From the NCBI GenBank assembly GCA_030549495.1, contig JAUIRK010000931.1, positions 124,001-188,000 of the forward strand: DNA of 64,000 bases. The letters are read 5' to 3'. Below are positions 1-11,789 of the stretch, one piece after another (positions within the stretch are counted from its first letter, which is position 1; each line of letters opens with the position of its first letter). The position numbers were made by a program, and so were the translations under genes. This DNA is from Nectonema munidae (taxonomy: Eukaryota; Nematomorpha; Nectonematoida; Nectonematidae). The notes below the pieces were generated by a model. It had not been told where the DNA came from and ran no database searches. It saw only the letters and a program-made list of their open reading frames with translations.

Positions 1-83
1 TATGTTGGGTTTTTGCAACGTCGAGCACTAAAGAGAGTCTTCTCAAAACATGCGACTCCACCGACTCCAACTCAACAGCCCTG
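1..83. repeat. Partial MITE-like element cut by the window edge
   Basis: Bases 52-83 carry repeated 'gactcc' words and end in CAACAGCCCTG. Read inward from the right this gives CAGGGCTGTTGAG followed by GGAGTCGG-type repeats, the look of a non-autonomous hAT-type terminus. The other end lies outside the window, so neither a target duplication nor the length can be checked. Confidence 0.35.
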
Positions 84-232
84 TTTGTGAAAGTGGCGCT
101 CATATTTAGGTGACTGACTTCCTAAAAATCGAGAGATTTCTTCATTTCGATTCCGACTCTTTTTCTATTTTTTCCATATATTTATATTTAGTATGTTGAA
201 GAATAATATGAATAAAAAATTTTGTTTTCTAG

Positions 233-494
233 GCCTGGAGAAATTTTTGTGAAAAGTATAAAAACAGGGTTGAAGATTACAATATGGGAACATTGTTGAG
301 GTTGGATTGCACTAAAGATTATTCAGAAGAAAACACAACGTTAGGTTGCTGTTTCGCTTCAAATTATGTTAAGCGAGTGATTAATATTTTTCATTTTTAC
401 CGTAGTTCCTAGAATTCAATTCTATGCCATTGAGATAGCAAGAAATCGAAAAGGCTTCAACAAAGGCATTAAATATGTATATGGAAAAGGATAA
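233..494 (+). CDS. PBDC1: PBDC1, last two coding exons
   Basis: The 3' end of a gene that begins outside the window. Exon one (233-344) follows an acceptor with a T-rich tract ending in ctag. A 61-bp intron (345-405, gttgct...accgtag) follows, then exon two (406-494, stop TAA). The phases join to give a valine codon across the intron. The peptide reads AWRNFCEKYKNRVEDYNMGT, then LLRLDC, SEENTTL and PRIQFYAIEIARNR. This is the conserved core of PBDC1, the homologue of yeast Ypl225w. That family is a small cytosolic protein reported to act as a ribosome-associated chaperone for eEF1A. The tail after the core is only about ten residues, while human PBDC1 has a long acidic tail, so this is a short form. 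The upstream coding exons are not found in bases 1-232. The identification rests on recalled family sequence. Confidence 0.85.
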
Positions 495-558
495 AGTACA
501 GTTTCTCATTGCGCCGATCTAATTGCTGCACATTTTTGTATTGAAGTTTAATTTCAAA

Positions 559-564
559 AATAAA
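559..564 (+). terminator. Poly(A) signal of PBDC1
   Basis: A canonical AATAAA lies 65 bases after the PBDC1 stop codon in AT-rich DNA, a normal distance for a short 3' UTR. Such hexamers are common by chance in DNA this rich in A and T. Confidence 0.5.
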
Positions 565-3077
565 ATAGCTATAAATAATCCTACGCTATTATTTTAAATC
601 CCAAAGTGCAACATATTGAAAATTAACTTGTAGAAATAAGCAGGAGTCTTTAACAAATGACTTCTTGTAAATAAGTTCATTTAAAAGACTAGAATTACAA
701 TACCTTCTTTCGAAGGGAATTAAAAAGTGTTGGCTATTTTGTAATTCAGAAGGGTAGGGGTTATTTGGATAGGAGTTGTAGTGCGAAACGGATGACTGAT
801 GTTCTTGTTTTGTGATGAAAAGTCAAGAAGTACATAAGTGCAATCAGTCACGTAGCGAGTTATGGTAGGCATTTAGGGCAGGGCACCACCATCAAAAAAA
901 TTACAAATTAAATAAATATATTTTTTGACAACAATATGAAAGAAAGGAAATGAATTTTTTTTTAATTATTATTATTATTGATATCATTGACGCTGGCAAT
1001 CAAATCCCTTAATTTTGTTTAGATGATCCTTCTACCTGTGATGACAAAGCAAATGTTTAATAGAAAATGACTTATAGAGTGGGGTATGAGAAACGAAAGT
1101 AAGATATACAAACCATGATAAACCCAGAAATGTTAACAAAGAAATGAGCTCATAAGCACAAATAATAGTGTTATAACTAGGATTTGTTACTTTAATTTTA
1201 GACAAAGCCCGTATATACAGTAATGCTCAATGTGGCCCCATTCAAATAAAATTTTTGGCTACGTTACTGAGTGCAATGATAAATGTAGTAATACAAGTCA
1301 GGACACGAGAGAAGGAAACATAAGTTAAACGTTTATTAAACATTTTATATATCTTTCAGAACAACCATGTTTCGTTTATCAGTTCTCCGTTAACTTATTT
1401 CTTCCCAACGTCTGTGTAAATTTACAATATGTATTGACAATATTCAAAATGTAGTAATTAATATAAAAACTCATTTTTAGTTTTTTTCTATTTTTTATTT
1501 CTAAAACTTCACTGATTTAATTTCATGAATTTTATTTTTTTTTTCAAATAATTAAAAAAAATTATTTGAATATTTCTATACATAAAATAATATTTTATTT
1601 CAGAAATTCAAATATTTTATTTCAGAAAAAAAAGTAGATTCAAAGCTACATTCGAAGTTTATATACCTTAGTAAAAATGTAAAATTCTAGTGAAATTGAA
1701 TTTTTTTTAATCTAAAAAATCATTCTATCGATGTAAGTTTAAACTGACAATGGGATAAAATGGGTCCGGTAAATATTTAAAAAAAATTCATATTTTGAAG
1801 TTGATCAAAATATTTTGTATTATATGATCAATCTAAGAAAGAAAAAATGGTATACGCCTGTATTTCGCTGCATAATTGATTTTGTAGTCAATAACGCTTT
1901 TCAAATTTATAGATATCAAAGAGAAATGTTCAAAGAACATCTAGATTTATCCACTTTTAGAAGAAATATTGTATTGAATCGTGTTCAAAGCCAAAATTCA
2001 AATTCTCTCATCAAGAAAAAAAGCATTTTTTTTATCATATGAAGAATCAAAATTACTCAAGTTTGATTCTTGAATATTAAAAGGAAAGTAGAGATGGGGA
2101 GGAACAACACTTTATTTTTTTCAAATTGTAACGTTGGTTTGGATCCAGAGTGTTGTTTTACTAATTATTATTATTATTATAATGCAGCATAATTTTATTC
2201 AAATAATTGATTTCAGAAATATAGTTATAAATATATATTACTAAACACACATACATATATATTATATAGAGAAAGAAGCGTATTTAAGGGCGAGAGGTCA
2301 TTGGTCCATGCACTCTTCCTCCTTTCAAAATAAAGTATAACGCTCTCATATTAGTTTGTATAATAGGAAATGTATTGTTTCCTTACGAGTTTATTTCAAA
2401 TATATAAATTATAGATTGAATTTGATAAAGATTGCCTTCAAATTTCCTACTTGAATAACAATACCCACTTAGTTATACCTTCTCAGTAGTACCAATTTTA
2501 ACCCCCACCCGGCCCTAAAATAAATTTTTGAATACGGGACTGTATATATAAATAAACGTATATAAAGTTTAGTGTTTAAAACAGGTACGCGTATATTCCC
2601 ATTCTCAGATTAAACTGACATAAACATTTTGATCAAAATTTTATTATTTTAAAAAATTACTTTAAATCTTTTTTCGAGAAACTAAATTTTATATATATTA
2701 TCATTTTCCCGTATCGGTTTTTCGTTATTTCGCACGCACGTCCCTAGGAACGATTTTAACATTCATTCATTTTGCAATCGAATTCCTATGAGATCCTTCT
2801 TTACTGTATTCAACATTAAACTCTCTTTTTACCTCAACAGTAGATTTTAGTTTGGCCATCCATAGAACACAGTAGTCTTTTTCTTCTTCCATTGACTGTG
2901 AAGCTATGGGCCAAAATTTATTCTAAACAAAGTTCATTTTAAAACTTAAATAAAAGACAATAAACCCATAAAAAAATTAGATTTTCTTCTTTCTAACATT
3001 TTTTACAGATTCTTTCTACCACAAATACAGATAAAGTTACAAAAGTTTAAAGTACACACGGACTCGCCTTTTACGAG
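565..3077. other. AT-rich intergenic DNA, no gene seen
   Basis: No frame with recognisable protein features and no splice-bounded exon was found on either strand. There are short ATT runs near 965 and 2165 and many A and T homopolymers. The only longer frame (1815-2042) is AT-rich and featureless. Confidence 0.5.
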
Positions 3078-3144
3078 ATGCAGCTTCTGAGTAGTCTTTG
3101 TAAAATTTGACTATTTAGATGAAGTCATTTCATAAAGACTCTTA
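3078..3144 (+). repeat. Direct repeat, copy 1 of 2
   Basis: These 67 bases recur at 4880-4946 with only a couple of differences, in the same orientation and 1.8 kb apart. Both begin ATGCAGCTTC and end AAAGACTCTTA. The flanks do not match, so this looks like a fragment of a dispersed repeat, not a large local duplication. Confidence 0.8.
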
Positions 3145-3782
3145 GAGTCGAAGTATTATTTTCTTTTAAATAAAATTGTTGTGAAACTTTACTCCTTGAG
3201 GAAAAGAAATACAAATCATAGTTCCGTTATCAGATCACTCATTTCTAACTTTGGCGATTTCAATTATCGGGTCCTGGGTGAAATATTTTTGGTAACTAAC
3301 TCTTCGATTGACCATTATTGTAGCTGGTATAATTCATCTTTTTAAGTTGATTCATCTTTTTAAAGGATATATAAGTAGAAAAAGCATAAAAAGGTTTTTA
3401 ATTTCAACGTTCATAAATAAACGTAATGAATTTACTAAAGATATGTGAAATACACTTAAAAAAAATTATAACACACTCAATAAAAGAAATTTAAATTGAT
3501 GCGTACTTTTGGGTGATAGAGAAGGCATAACGTCTTAAGGCTCTTTGTTAAAACATTAAATATAAAGTATTTCTGACATAACTTCCAATGATGTTTCTAG
3601 AAATGATTTACGCCGACTAAATCTAAAATAAGTATAAAATATTTATTAGCTTTTACGATTTGGTGAACTTTATTTGAATATTATAATTTAACATAAATTA
3701 TTTAACTCATTTACAAAATGATTTCACGCTATACATTTAAGGATCCTTGATTACATATTCTCATGCTGTCTACGGTTTACCA

Positions 3783-4222
3783 CATTGGTTCCCAAACTGT
3801 GGGCCTTGGCCACCTGGGGGCCATAATATGAGGCTATGCCACAGACTTGAAGTGAAACAAAACCAAGAATCAAGAAGCTTGTTGATAATCTGCAACATCA
3901 CCCTTCATACTGAGTAGAATTGTCTCCCAACTAGAGCACTTAATTGTTACAATGTTATCAAATTTGTAAGATTGAAAGATTAAATCACGTAGCGTAGGAT
4001 TAATAAACTTTTCCCATCCAGTGGATTTTCTGTTTCCTTCTTTTTTTTGCTTATTCTTGAAACACCTTTTAGCAAAATGCCCCTTTTAATTAATCTTATG
4101 ATTATAATTGTTAGATACTAGTAGACAGTCACGGTATTCACCGGCTATGATTGTTGTGGGGGCCATAGACAAGGATAATGTATGAAAAGTGGCTAACGAT
4201 GGAAAAAGTTTGGGAACCACTG
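3783..4222. mobile_element. Non-autonomous hAT element (MITE) with perfect 8-bp target duplication
   Basis: The left end begins CATTGGTTCCCAAACT. The right end is AGTTTGGGAACCACTG, which read inward is CAGTGGTTCCCAAACT. The same eight bases, GTTTACCA, flank both ends (3775-3782 and 4223-4230). An 8-bp duplication and a CAGTGG-type terminus are typical of the hAT superfamily. The 440-bp interior has no transposase coding. Confidence 0.85.
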
Positions 4223-4230
4223 GTTTACCA

Positions 4231-5361
4231 GGGCATATAAACAGTCTTATGAATCCTAAAATTCTAACTGGAAAAATTATCCATCCTTCATAGTCCATTT
4301 GCTCAATGATTTGATTGCGGTGATATTTTTTAAATACGCTTTAAAATTTTTAATAGTTCCAGCTTCTAATGGCTACAAGTAGCAACTTGTTGTTTGTCGC
4401 AGGAAACAAATTTTTATATTAGTAATTTTCGCACTTATAAAATGGTATGAGGCGTTGCCTATAGTCATAAGAATATGACTGCATTTGAGACGCATTTTTT
4501 ATTCAGCCTTATGCAAGTATACACATAGACGATGCAATCCAAACTGGGGTTAGGATTACATTTTTTTAGAAACGTTCAGGTTCCGGCAGTGCTTCAAGAT
4601 AAAGCATCAGTGTTCATTTCTTTCTAATTTATAATCCCCTTGGATTTATCGAAAAGAAGTCAATAAAAAAGCACTATTTAAACTATATTGAAGATAATTT
4701 ATATCTATAATATTTCATTACGTTAGCTACAGTTTGGATTCCATTTTTTACTAGATGTCGATCGAATCCAGTACTCTCGCCGCTAATTTTTTTTAGATCT
4801 CGTTGCTTAAAACCGTGTAATCAGCCTTTTGAAACGTGCCTAGACTTTTCATCAACAGAAAATTATTTAAGCGGAAGTTATGCAGCTTCAGAGTAGTCTT
4901 TGTAAAATTTGACTATTTAGATGAAGTCATTTGATAAAGACTCTTACTATTATTAGACTGTTTCTGTCTAAATATTTAGTGATACAACTCTAGTATGCTT
5001 TGTAAGAATAGCACTTAAAGAAATTTAATCTTTAGTTTGTTAAAATTAAAGACTAACAATAATATGAGACATTTATTACTGAAAGCGGTGCTATGTTTAT
5101 TACCTGTAAGAGTCGTGTTGGGGATGGGAATGCTGGCACCCGTGGATATCCACATACAACTTATTTGCGGGTTGGAGCATAGAAACATAGAATGACGCCA
5201 TAAAATATTCTGTTTTTTCTTAAGTAACATTGATATAAAGTGTAAATTGTAGATTTAGACAAGTAGACTGCAATTATGAAGTAGCTCGTGATATACTTTC
5301 AAATTTATTTTTAAATACACTCTTCGTTAAAAAGATTTTTCATCATCGCTACCGATGCAAC
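4231..5361. other. Intergenic DNA, no gene seen
   Basis: AT-rich sequence without a convincing frame. It contains only the second copy of the 67-bp direct repeat (4880-4946). Confidence 0.5.
4880..4946 (+). repeat. Direct repeat, copy 2 of 2
   Basis: Near-identical to 3078-3144, same orientation. Confidence 0.8.
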
Positions 5362-5444
5362 TAATGCAATTTAATTTCAACAACTACGAATGTATATAAT
5401 GGTAAAGAATATACATTCGTAGTTGTTGAAATTAAATCGCATTA
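5362..5444. repeat. Near-perfect 36-bp inverted repeat (hairpin)
   Basis: The arms are 5362-5397 and 5409-5444, with one clear mismatch and an 11-base spacer. The core word of the left arm is TTTCAACAACTACGAATG, and its reverse complement occurs in the right arm. The transcript of either strand would fold into a tight stem-loop. It may be a small MITE or the joined ends of one. No target duplication is obvious. Confidence 0.85.
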
Positions 5445-5832
5445 TTTTATTATCATTCTTTCTTAATTCATTATTTATCAATATAATTTGGCGTTCTTCA
5501 CAAGAGTAATTTATACTTTATATTTATACACTCAAACAACATCGTTATTTTTAGCTAATATATGAAGATTGTAAGCGATTCATATATATTTGTTTATATA
5601 TCGGAATAACAAAGTGACGCTTCTAAAAGGATCGCTTTGATACCAAGGTTTCCAAAAATTTTATCTTTATGTAAAGTTTATAAAAGTCTAGTAAGAGTGA
5701 GTATTTAACCATGCTTGAAATACCCTGAAAACTTTGCTTGTTTCACCCCTGAACTTTTCATTTTATCAGTTATGCTTTCTGAATCAACAACGCCTGGAAA
5801 TTCAGTATTTCAATTTTCAAAATATAGCTTTC

Positions 5833-8800
5833 CTTCTTCTTCTTCTTCTTCTTCTTCTTCTTCTTCTTCTTCTTCTTCTTCTTCTTCTTCTTCTTCTTCT
5901 TCTTCTTCTTCTTCTTCTTCTTCTTCTTCTTCTTCTTCTTCTTCTTCTTCTTCTTCTTCTTCTTCTTCTTCTTCTTCTTCTTCTTCTTCTTCTTCTTCTT
6001 CTTCTTCTTCTTCTTCTTCTTCTTCTTCTTCTTCTTCTTCTTCTTCTTCTTCTTCTTCTTCTTCTTCTTCTTCTTCTTCTTCTTCTTCTTCTTCTTCTTC
6101 TTCTTCTTCTTCTTCTTCTTCTTCTTCTTCTTCTTCTTCTTCTTCTTCTTCTTCTTCTTCTTCTTCTTCTTCTTCTTCTTCTTCTTCTTCTTCTTCTTCT
6201 TCTTCTTCTTCTTCTTCTTCTTCTTCTTCTTCTTCTTCTTCTTCTTCTTCTTCTTCTTCTTCTTCTTCTTCTTCTTCTTCTTCTTCTTCTTCTTCTTCTT
6301 CTTCTTCTTCTTCTTCTTCTTCTTCTTCTTCTTCTTCTTCTTCTTCTTCTTCTTCTTCTTCTTCTTCTTCTTCTTCTTCTTCTTCTTCTTCTTCTTCTTC
6401 TTCTTCTTCTTCTTCTTCTTCTTCTTCTTCTTCTTCTTCTTCTTCTTCTTCTTCTTCTTCTTCTTCTTCTTCTTCTTCTTCTTCTTCTTCTTCTTCTTCT
6501 TCTTCTTCTTCTTCTTCTTCTTCTTCTTCTTCTTCTTCTTCTTCTTCTTCTTCTTCTTCTTCTTCTTCTTCTTCTTCTTCTTCTTCTTCTTCTTCTTCTT
6601 CTTCTTCTTCTTCTTCTTCTTCTTCTTCTTCTTCTTCTTCTTCTTCTTCTTCTTCTTCTTCTTCTTCTTCTTCTTCTTCTTCTTCTTCTTCTTCTTCTTC
6701 TTCTTCTTCTTCTTCTTCTTCTTCTTCTTCTTCTTCTTCTTCTTCTTCTTCTTCTTCTTCTTCTTCTTCTTCTTCTTCTTCTTCTTCTTCTTCTTCTTCT
6801 TCTTCTTCTTCTTCTTCTTCTTCTTCTTCTTCTTCTTCTTCTTCTTCTTCTTCTTCTTCTTCTTCTTCTTCTTCTTCTTCTTCTTCTTCTTCTTCTTCTT
6901 CTTCTTCTTCTTCTTCTTCTTCTTCTTCTTCTTCTTCTTCTTCTTCTTCTTCTTCTTCTTCTTCTTCTTCTTCTTCTTCTTCTTCTTCTTCTTCTTCTTC
7001 TTCTTCTTCTTCTTCTTCTTCTTCTTCTTCTTCTTCTTCTTCTTCTTCTTCTTCTTCTTCTTCTTCTTCTTCTTCTTCTTCTTCTTCTTCTTCTTCTTCT
7101 TCTTCTTCTTCTTCTTCTTCTTCTTCTTCTTCTTCTTCTTCTTCTTCTTCTTCTTCTTCTTCTTCTTCTTCTTCTTCTTCTTCTTCTTCTTCTTCTTCTT
7201 CTTCTTCTTCTTCTTCTTCTTCTTCTTCTTCTTCTTCTTCTTCTTCTTCTTCTTCTTCTTCTTCTTCTTCTTCTTCTTCTTCTTCTTCTTCTTCTTCTTC
7301 TTCTTCTTCTTCTTCTTCTTCTTCTTCTTCTTCTTCTTCTTCTTCTTCTTCTTCTTCTTCTTCTTCTTCTTCTTCTTCTTCTTCTTCTTCTTCTTCTTCT
7401 TCTTCTTCTTCTTCTTCTTCTTCTTCTTCTTCTTCTTCTTCTTCTTCTTCTTCTTCTTCTTCTTCTTCTTCTTCTTCTTCTTCTTCTTCTTCTTCTTCTT
7501 CTTCTTCTTCTTCTTCTTCTTCTTCTTCTTCTTCTTCTTCTTCTTCTTCTTCTTCTTCTTCTTCTTCTTCTTCTTCTTCTTCTTCTTCTTCTTCTTCTTC
7601 TTCTTCTTCTTCTTCTTCTTCTTCTTCTTCTTCTTCTTCTTCTTCTTCTTCTTCTTCTTCTTCTTCTTCTTCTTCTTCTTCTTCTTCTTCTTCTTCTTCT
7701 TCTTCTTCTTCTTCTTCTTCTTCTTCTTCTTCTTCTTCTTCTTCTTCTTCTTCTTCTTCTTCTTCTTCTTCTTCTTCTTCTTCTTCTTCTTCTTCTTCTT
7801 CTTCTTCTTCTTCTTCTTCTTCTTCTTCTTCTTCTTCTTCTTCTTCTTCTTCTTCTTCTTCTTCTTCTTCTTCTTCTTCTTCTTCTTCTTCTTCTTCTTC
7901 TTCTTCTTCTTCTTCTTCTTCTTCTTCTTCTTCTTCTTCTTCTTCTTCTTCTTCTTCTTCTTCTTCTTCTTCTTCTTCTTCTTCTTCTTCTTCTTCTTCT
8001 TCTTCTTCTTCTTCTTCTTCTTCTTCTTCTTCTTCTTCTTCTTCTTCTTCTTCTTCTTCTTCTTCTTCTTCTTCTTCTTCTTCTTCTTCTTCTTCTTCTT
8101 CTTCTTCTTCTTCTTCTTCTTCTTCTTCTTCTTCTTCTTCTTCTTCTTCTTCTTCTTCTTCTTCTTCTTCTTCTTCTTCTTCTTCTTCTTCTTCTTCTTC
8201 TTCTTCTTCTTCTTCTTCTTCTTCTTCTTCTTCTTCTTCTTCTTCTTCTTCTTCTTCTTCTTCTTCTTCTTCTTCTTCTTCTTCTTCTTCTTCTTCTTCT
8301 TCTTCTTCTTCTTCTTCTTCTTCTTCTTCTTCTTCTTCTTCTTCTTCTTCTTCTTCTTCTTCTTCTTCTTCTTCTTCTTCTTCTTCTTCTTCTTCTTCTT
8401 CTTCTTCTTCTTCTTCTTCTTCTTCTTCTTCTTCTTCTTCTTCTTCTTCTTCTTCTTCTTCTTCTTCTTCTTCTTCTTCTTCTTCTTCTTCTTCTTCTTC
8501 TTCTTCTTCTTCTTCTTCTTCTTCTTCTTCTTCTTCTTCTTCTTCTTCTTCTTCTTCTTCTTCTTCTTCTTCTTCTTCTTCTTCTTCTTCTTCTTCTTCT
8601 TCTTCTTCTTCTTCTTCTTCTTCTTCTTCTTCTTCTTCTTCTTCTTCTTCTTCTTCTTCTTCTTCTTCTTCTTCTTCTTCTTCTTCTTCTTCTTCTTCTT
8701 CTTCTTCTTCTTCTTCTTCTTCTTCTTCTTCTTCTTCTTCTTCTTCTTCTTCTTCTTCTTCTTCTTCTTCTTCTTCTTCTTCTTCTTCTTCTTCTTCTTC

Positions 8801-11249
8801 TTCTTCTTCTTCTTCTTCTTCTTCTTCTTCTTCTTCTTCTTCTTCTTCTTCTTCTTCTTCTTCTTCTTCTTCTTCTTCTTCTTCTTCTTCTTCTTCTTCT
8901 TCTTCTTCTTCTTCTTCTTCTTCTTCTTCTTCTTCTTCTTCTTCTTCTTCTTCTTCTTCTTCTTCTTCTTCTTCTTCTTCTTCTTCTTCTTCTTCTTCTT
9001 CTTCTTCTTCTTCTTCTTCTTCTTCTTCTTCTTCTTCTTCTTCTTCTTCTTCTTCTTCTTCTTCTTCTTCTTCTTCTTCTTCTTCTTCTTCTTCTTCTTC
9101 TTCTTCTTCTTCTTCTTCTTCTTCTTCTTCTTCTTCTTCTTCTTCTTCTTCTTCTTCTTCTTCTTCTTCTTCTTCTTCTTCTTCTTCTTCTTCTTCTTCT
9201 TCTTCTTCTTCTTCTTCTTCTTCTTCTTCTTCTTCTTCTTCTTCTTCTTCTTCTTCTTCTTCTTCTTCTTCTTCTTCTTCTTCTTCTTCTTCTTCTTCTT
9301 CTTCTTCTTCTTCTTCTTCTTCTTCTTCTTCTTCTTCTTCTTCTTCTTCTTCTTCTTCTTCTTCTTCTTCTTCTTCTTCTTCTTCTTCTTCTTCTTCTTC
9401 TTCTTCTTCTTCTTCTTCTTCTTCTTCTTCTTCTTCTTCTTCTTCTTCTTCTTCTTCTTCTTCTTCTTCTTCTTCTTCTTCTTCTTCTTCTTCTTCTTCT
9501 TCTTCTTCTTCTTCTTCTTCTTCTTCTTCTTCTTCTTCTTCTTCTTCTTCTTCTTCTTCTTCTTCTTCTTCTTCTTCTTCTTCTTCTTCTTCTTCTTCTT
9601 CTTCTTCTTCTTCTTCTTCTTCTTCTTCTTCTTCTTCTTCTTCTTCTTCTTCTTCTTCTTCTTCTTCTTCTTCTTCTTCTTCTTCTTCTTCTTCTTCTTC
9701 TTCTTCTTCTTCTTCTTCTTCTTCTTCTTCTTCTTCTTCTTCTTCTTCTTCTTCTTCTTCTTCTTCTTCTTCTTCTTCTTCTTCTTCTTCTTCTTCTTCT
9801 TCTTCTTCTTCTTCTTCTTCTTCTTCTTCTTCTTCTTCTTCTTCTTCTTCTTCTTCTTCTTCTTCTTCTTCTTCTTCTTCTTCTTCTTCTTCTTCTTCTT
9901 CTTCTTCTTCTTCTTCTTCTTCTTCTTCTTCTTCTTCTTCTTCTTCTTCTTCTTCTTCTTCTTCTTCTTCTTCTTCTTCTTCTTCTTCTTTCTTCTTCTT
10001 CTTCTTCTTCTTCTTCTTCTTCTTCTTCTTCTTCTTCTTCTTCTTCTTCTTCTTCTTCTTCTTCTTCTTCTTCTTCTTCTTCTTCTTCTTCTTCTTCTTC
10101 TTCTTCTTCTTCTTCTTCTTCTTCTTCTTCTTCTTCTTCTTCTTCTTCTTCTTCTTCTTCTTCTTCTTCTTCTTCTTCTTCTTCTTCTTCTTCTTCTTCT
10201 TCTTCTTCTTCTTCTTCTTCTTCTTCTTCTTCTTCTTCTTCTTCTTCTTCTTCTTCTTCTTCTTCTTCTTCTTCTTCTTCTTCTTCTTCTTCTTCTTCTT
10301 CTTCTTCTTCTTCTTCTTCTTCTTCTTCTTCTTCTTCTTCTTCTTCTTCTTCTTCTTCTTCTTCTTCTTCTTCTTCTTCTTCTTCTTCTTCTTCTTCTTC
10401 TTCTTCTTCTTCTTCTTCTTCTTCTTCTTCTTCTTCTTCTTCTTCTTCTTCTTCTTCTTCTTCTTCTTCTTCTTCTTCTTCTTCTTCTTCTTCTTCTTCT
10501 TCTTCTTCTTCTTCTTCTTCTTCTTCTTCTTCTTCTTCTTCTTCTTCTTCTTCTTCTTCTTCTTCTTCTTCTTCTTCTTCTTCTTCTTCTTCTTCTTCTT
10601 CTTCTTCTTCTTCTTCTTCTTCTTCTTCTTCTTCTTCTTCTTCTTCTTCTTCTTCTTCTTCTTCTTCTTCTTCTTCTTCTTCTTCTTCTTCTTCTTCTTC
10701 TTCTTCTTCTTCTTCTTCTTCTTCTTCTTCTTCTTCTTCTTCTTCTTCTTCTTCTTCTTCTTCTTCTTCTTCTTCTTCTTCTTCTTCTTCTTCTTCTTCT
10801 TCTTCTTCTTCTTCTTCTTCTTCTTCTTCTTCTTCTTCTTCTTCTTCTTCTTCTTCTTCTTCTTCTTCTTCTTCTTCTTCTTCTTCTTCTTCTTCTTCTT
10901 CTTCTTCTTCTTCTTCTTCTTCTTCTTCTTCTTCTTCTTCTTCTTCTTCTTCTTCTTCTTCTTCTTCTTCTTCTTCTTCTTCTTCTTCTTCTTCTTCTTC
11001 TTCTTCTTCTTCTTCTTCTTCTTCTTCTTCTTCTTCTTCTTCTTCTTCTTCTTCTTCTTCTTCTTCTTCTTCTTCTTCTTCTTCTTCTTCTTCTTCTTCT
11101 TCTTCTTCTTCTTCTTCTTCTTCTTCTTCTTCTTCTTCTTCTTCTTCTTCTTCTTCTTCTTCTTCTTCTTCTTCTTCTTCTTCTTCTTCTTCTTCTTCTT
11201 CTTCTTCTTCTTCTTCTTCTTCTTCTTCTTCTTCTTCTTCTTCTTCTTC
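5833..11249. repeat. Giant (TTC)n/(GAA)n microsatellite, 5.4 kb
   Basis: An uninterrupted CTT/TTC trinucleotide array. It runs for roughly 1,386 units, carries a single extra T near 9990, and continues for roughly 419 units. No other interruption was seen. One strand is pure pyrimidine and the other pure purine, the type known to form triplex DNA. Frames through it encode only poly-serine, poly-leucine or poly-phenylalanine and are not genes. The length is as assembled and could differ in the real chromosome. Confidence 0.97.
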
Positions 11250-11789
11250 AGAGCTTCTTGATTATATTAGGTTCTGGTTCATCATACAATTAATTTTTAA
11301 GATCAGGATTCCAATCAATGTATTGTTCATGCAATAGAAAGTTTTCTAATTTCGCTAGAGATATCATCAATAATATTTACTTTTTCATTTATGCTATTTT
11401 CAGAAAATTTTGATATTATATATTCCAAAAACCCAGCATGATAGAAACATTTAATTATAGTAGTTTAATCAATCTATTTCTTACCTACACTCTCGTTATA
11501 CTTCCTCGAGCTTGCCCACATTCGCCAAAAAATTTATGCAGGTACCCTCAAGAACCAGCTTTACATTTTCATCTGCTAAGTTTACCCTCTGCCCTGAAGA
11601 CTCCAATGTTAGTATGTACGCATGCACGTGTGAGCAGTGACACAAATAACTTCTTACTAATAAAAGATAGAAAATGTTTGATGAAAAAGAAAGAGCATTT
11701 CGCTCATCATATCATCCTGCATCGAGACAATTCGGCCTCAAGACAGCAGTTTTTTATGGAAAATTTTTATATCGCATTTTAGTAGTTCC
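11250..11789. other. Spacer between microsatellite and hAT relic
   Basis: No recognisable gene. A 114-residue frame (11438-11782) has no family features that I can see, and its end overlaps the start of the transposase relic. Confidence 0.45.

Noticed and set aside
5715-11337. Two very long frames of poly-serine, poly-leucine and poly-phenylalanine
   Set aside because: They are the three readings of a pure TTC repeat and have no other coding content.
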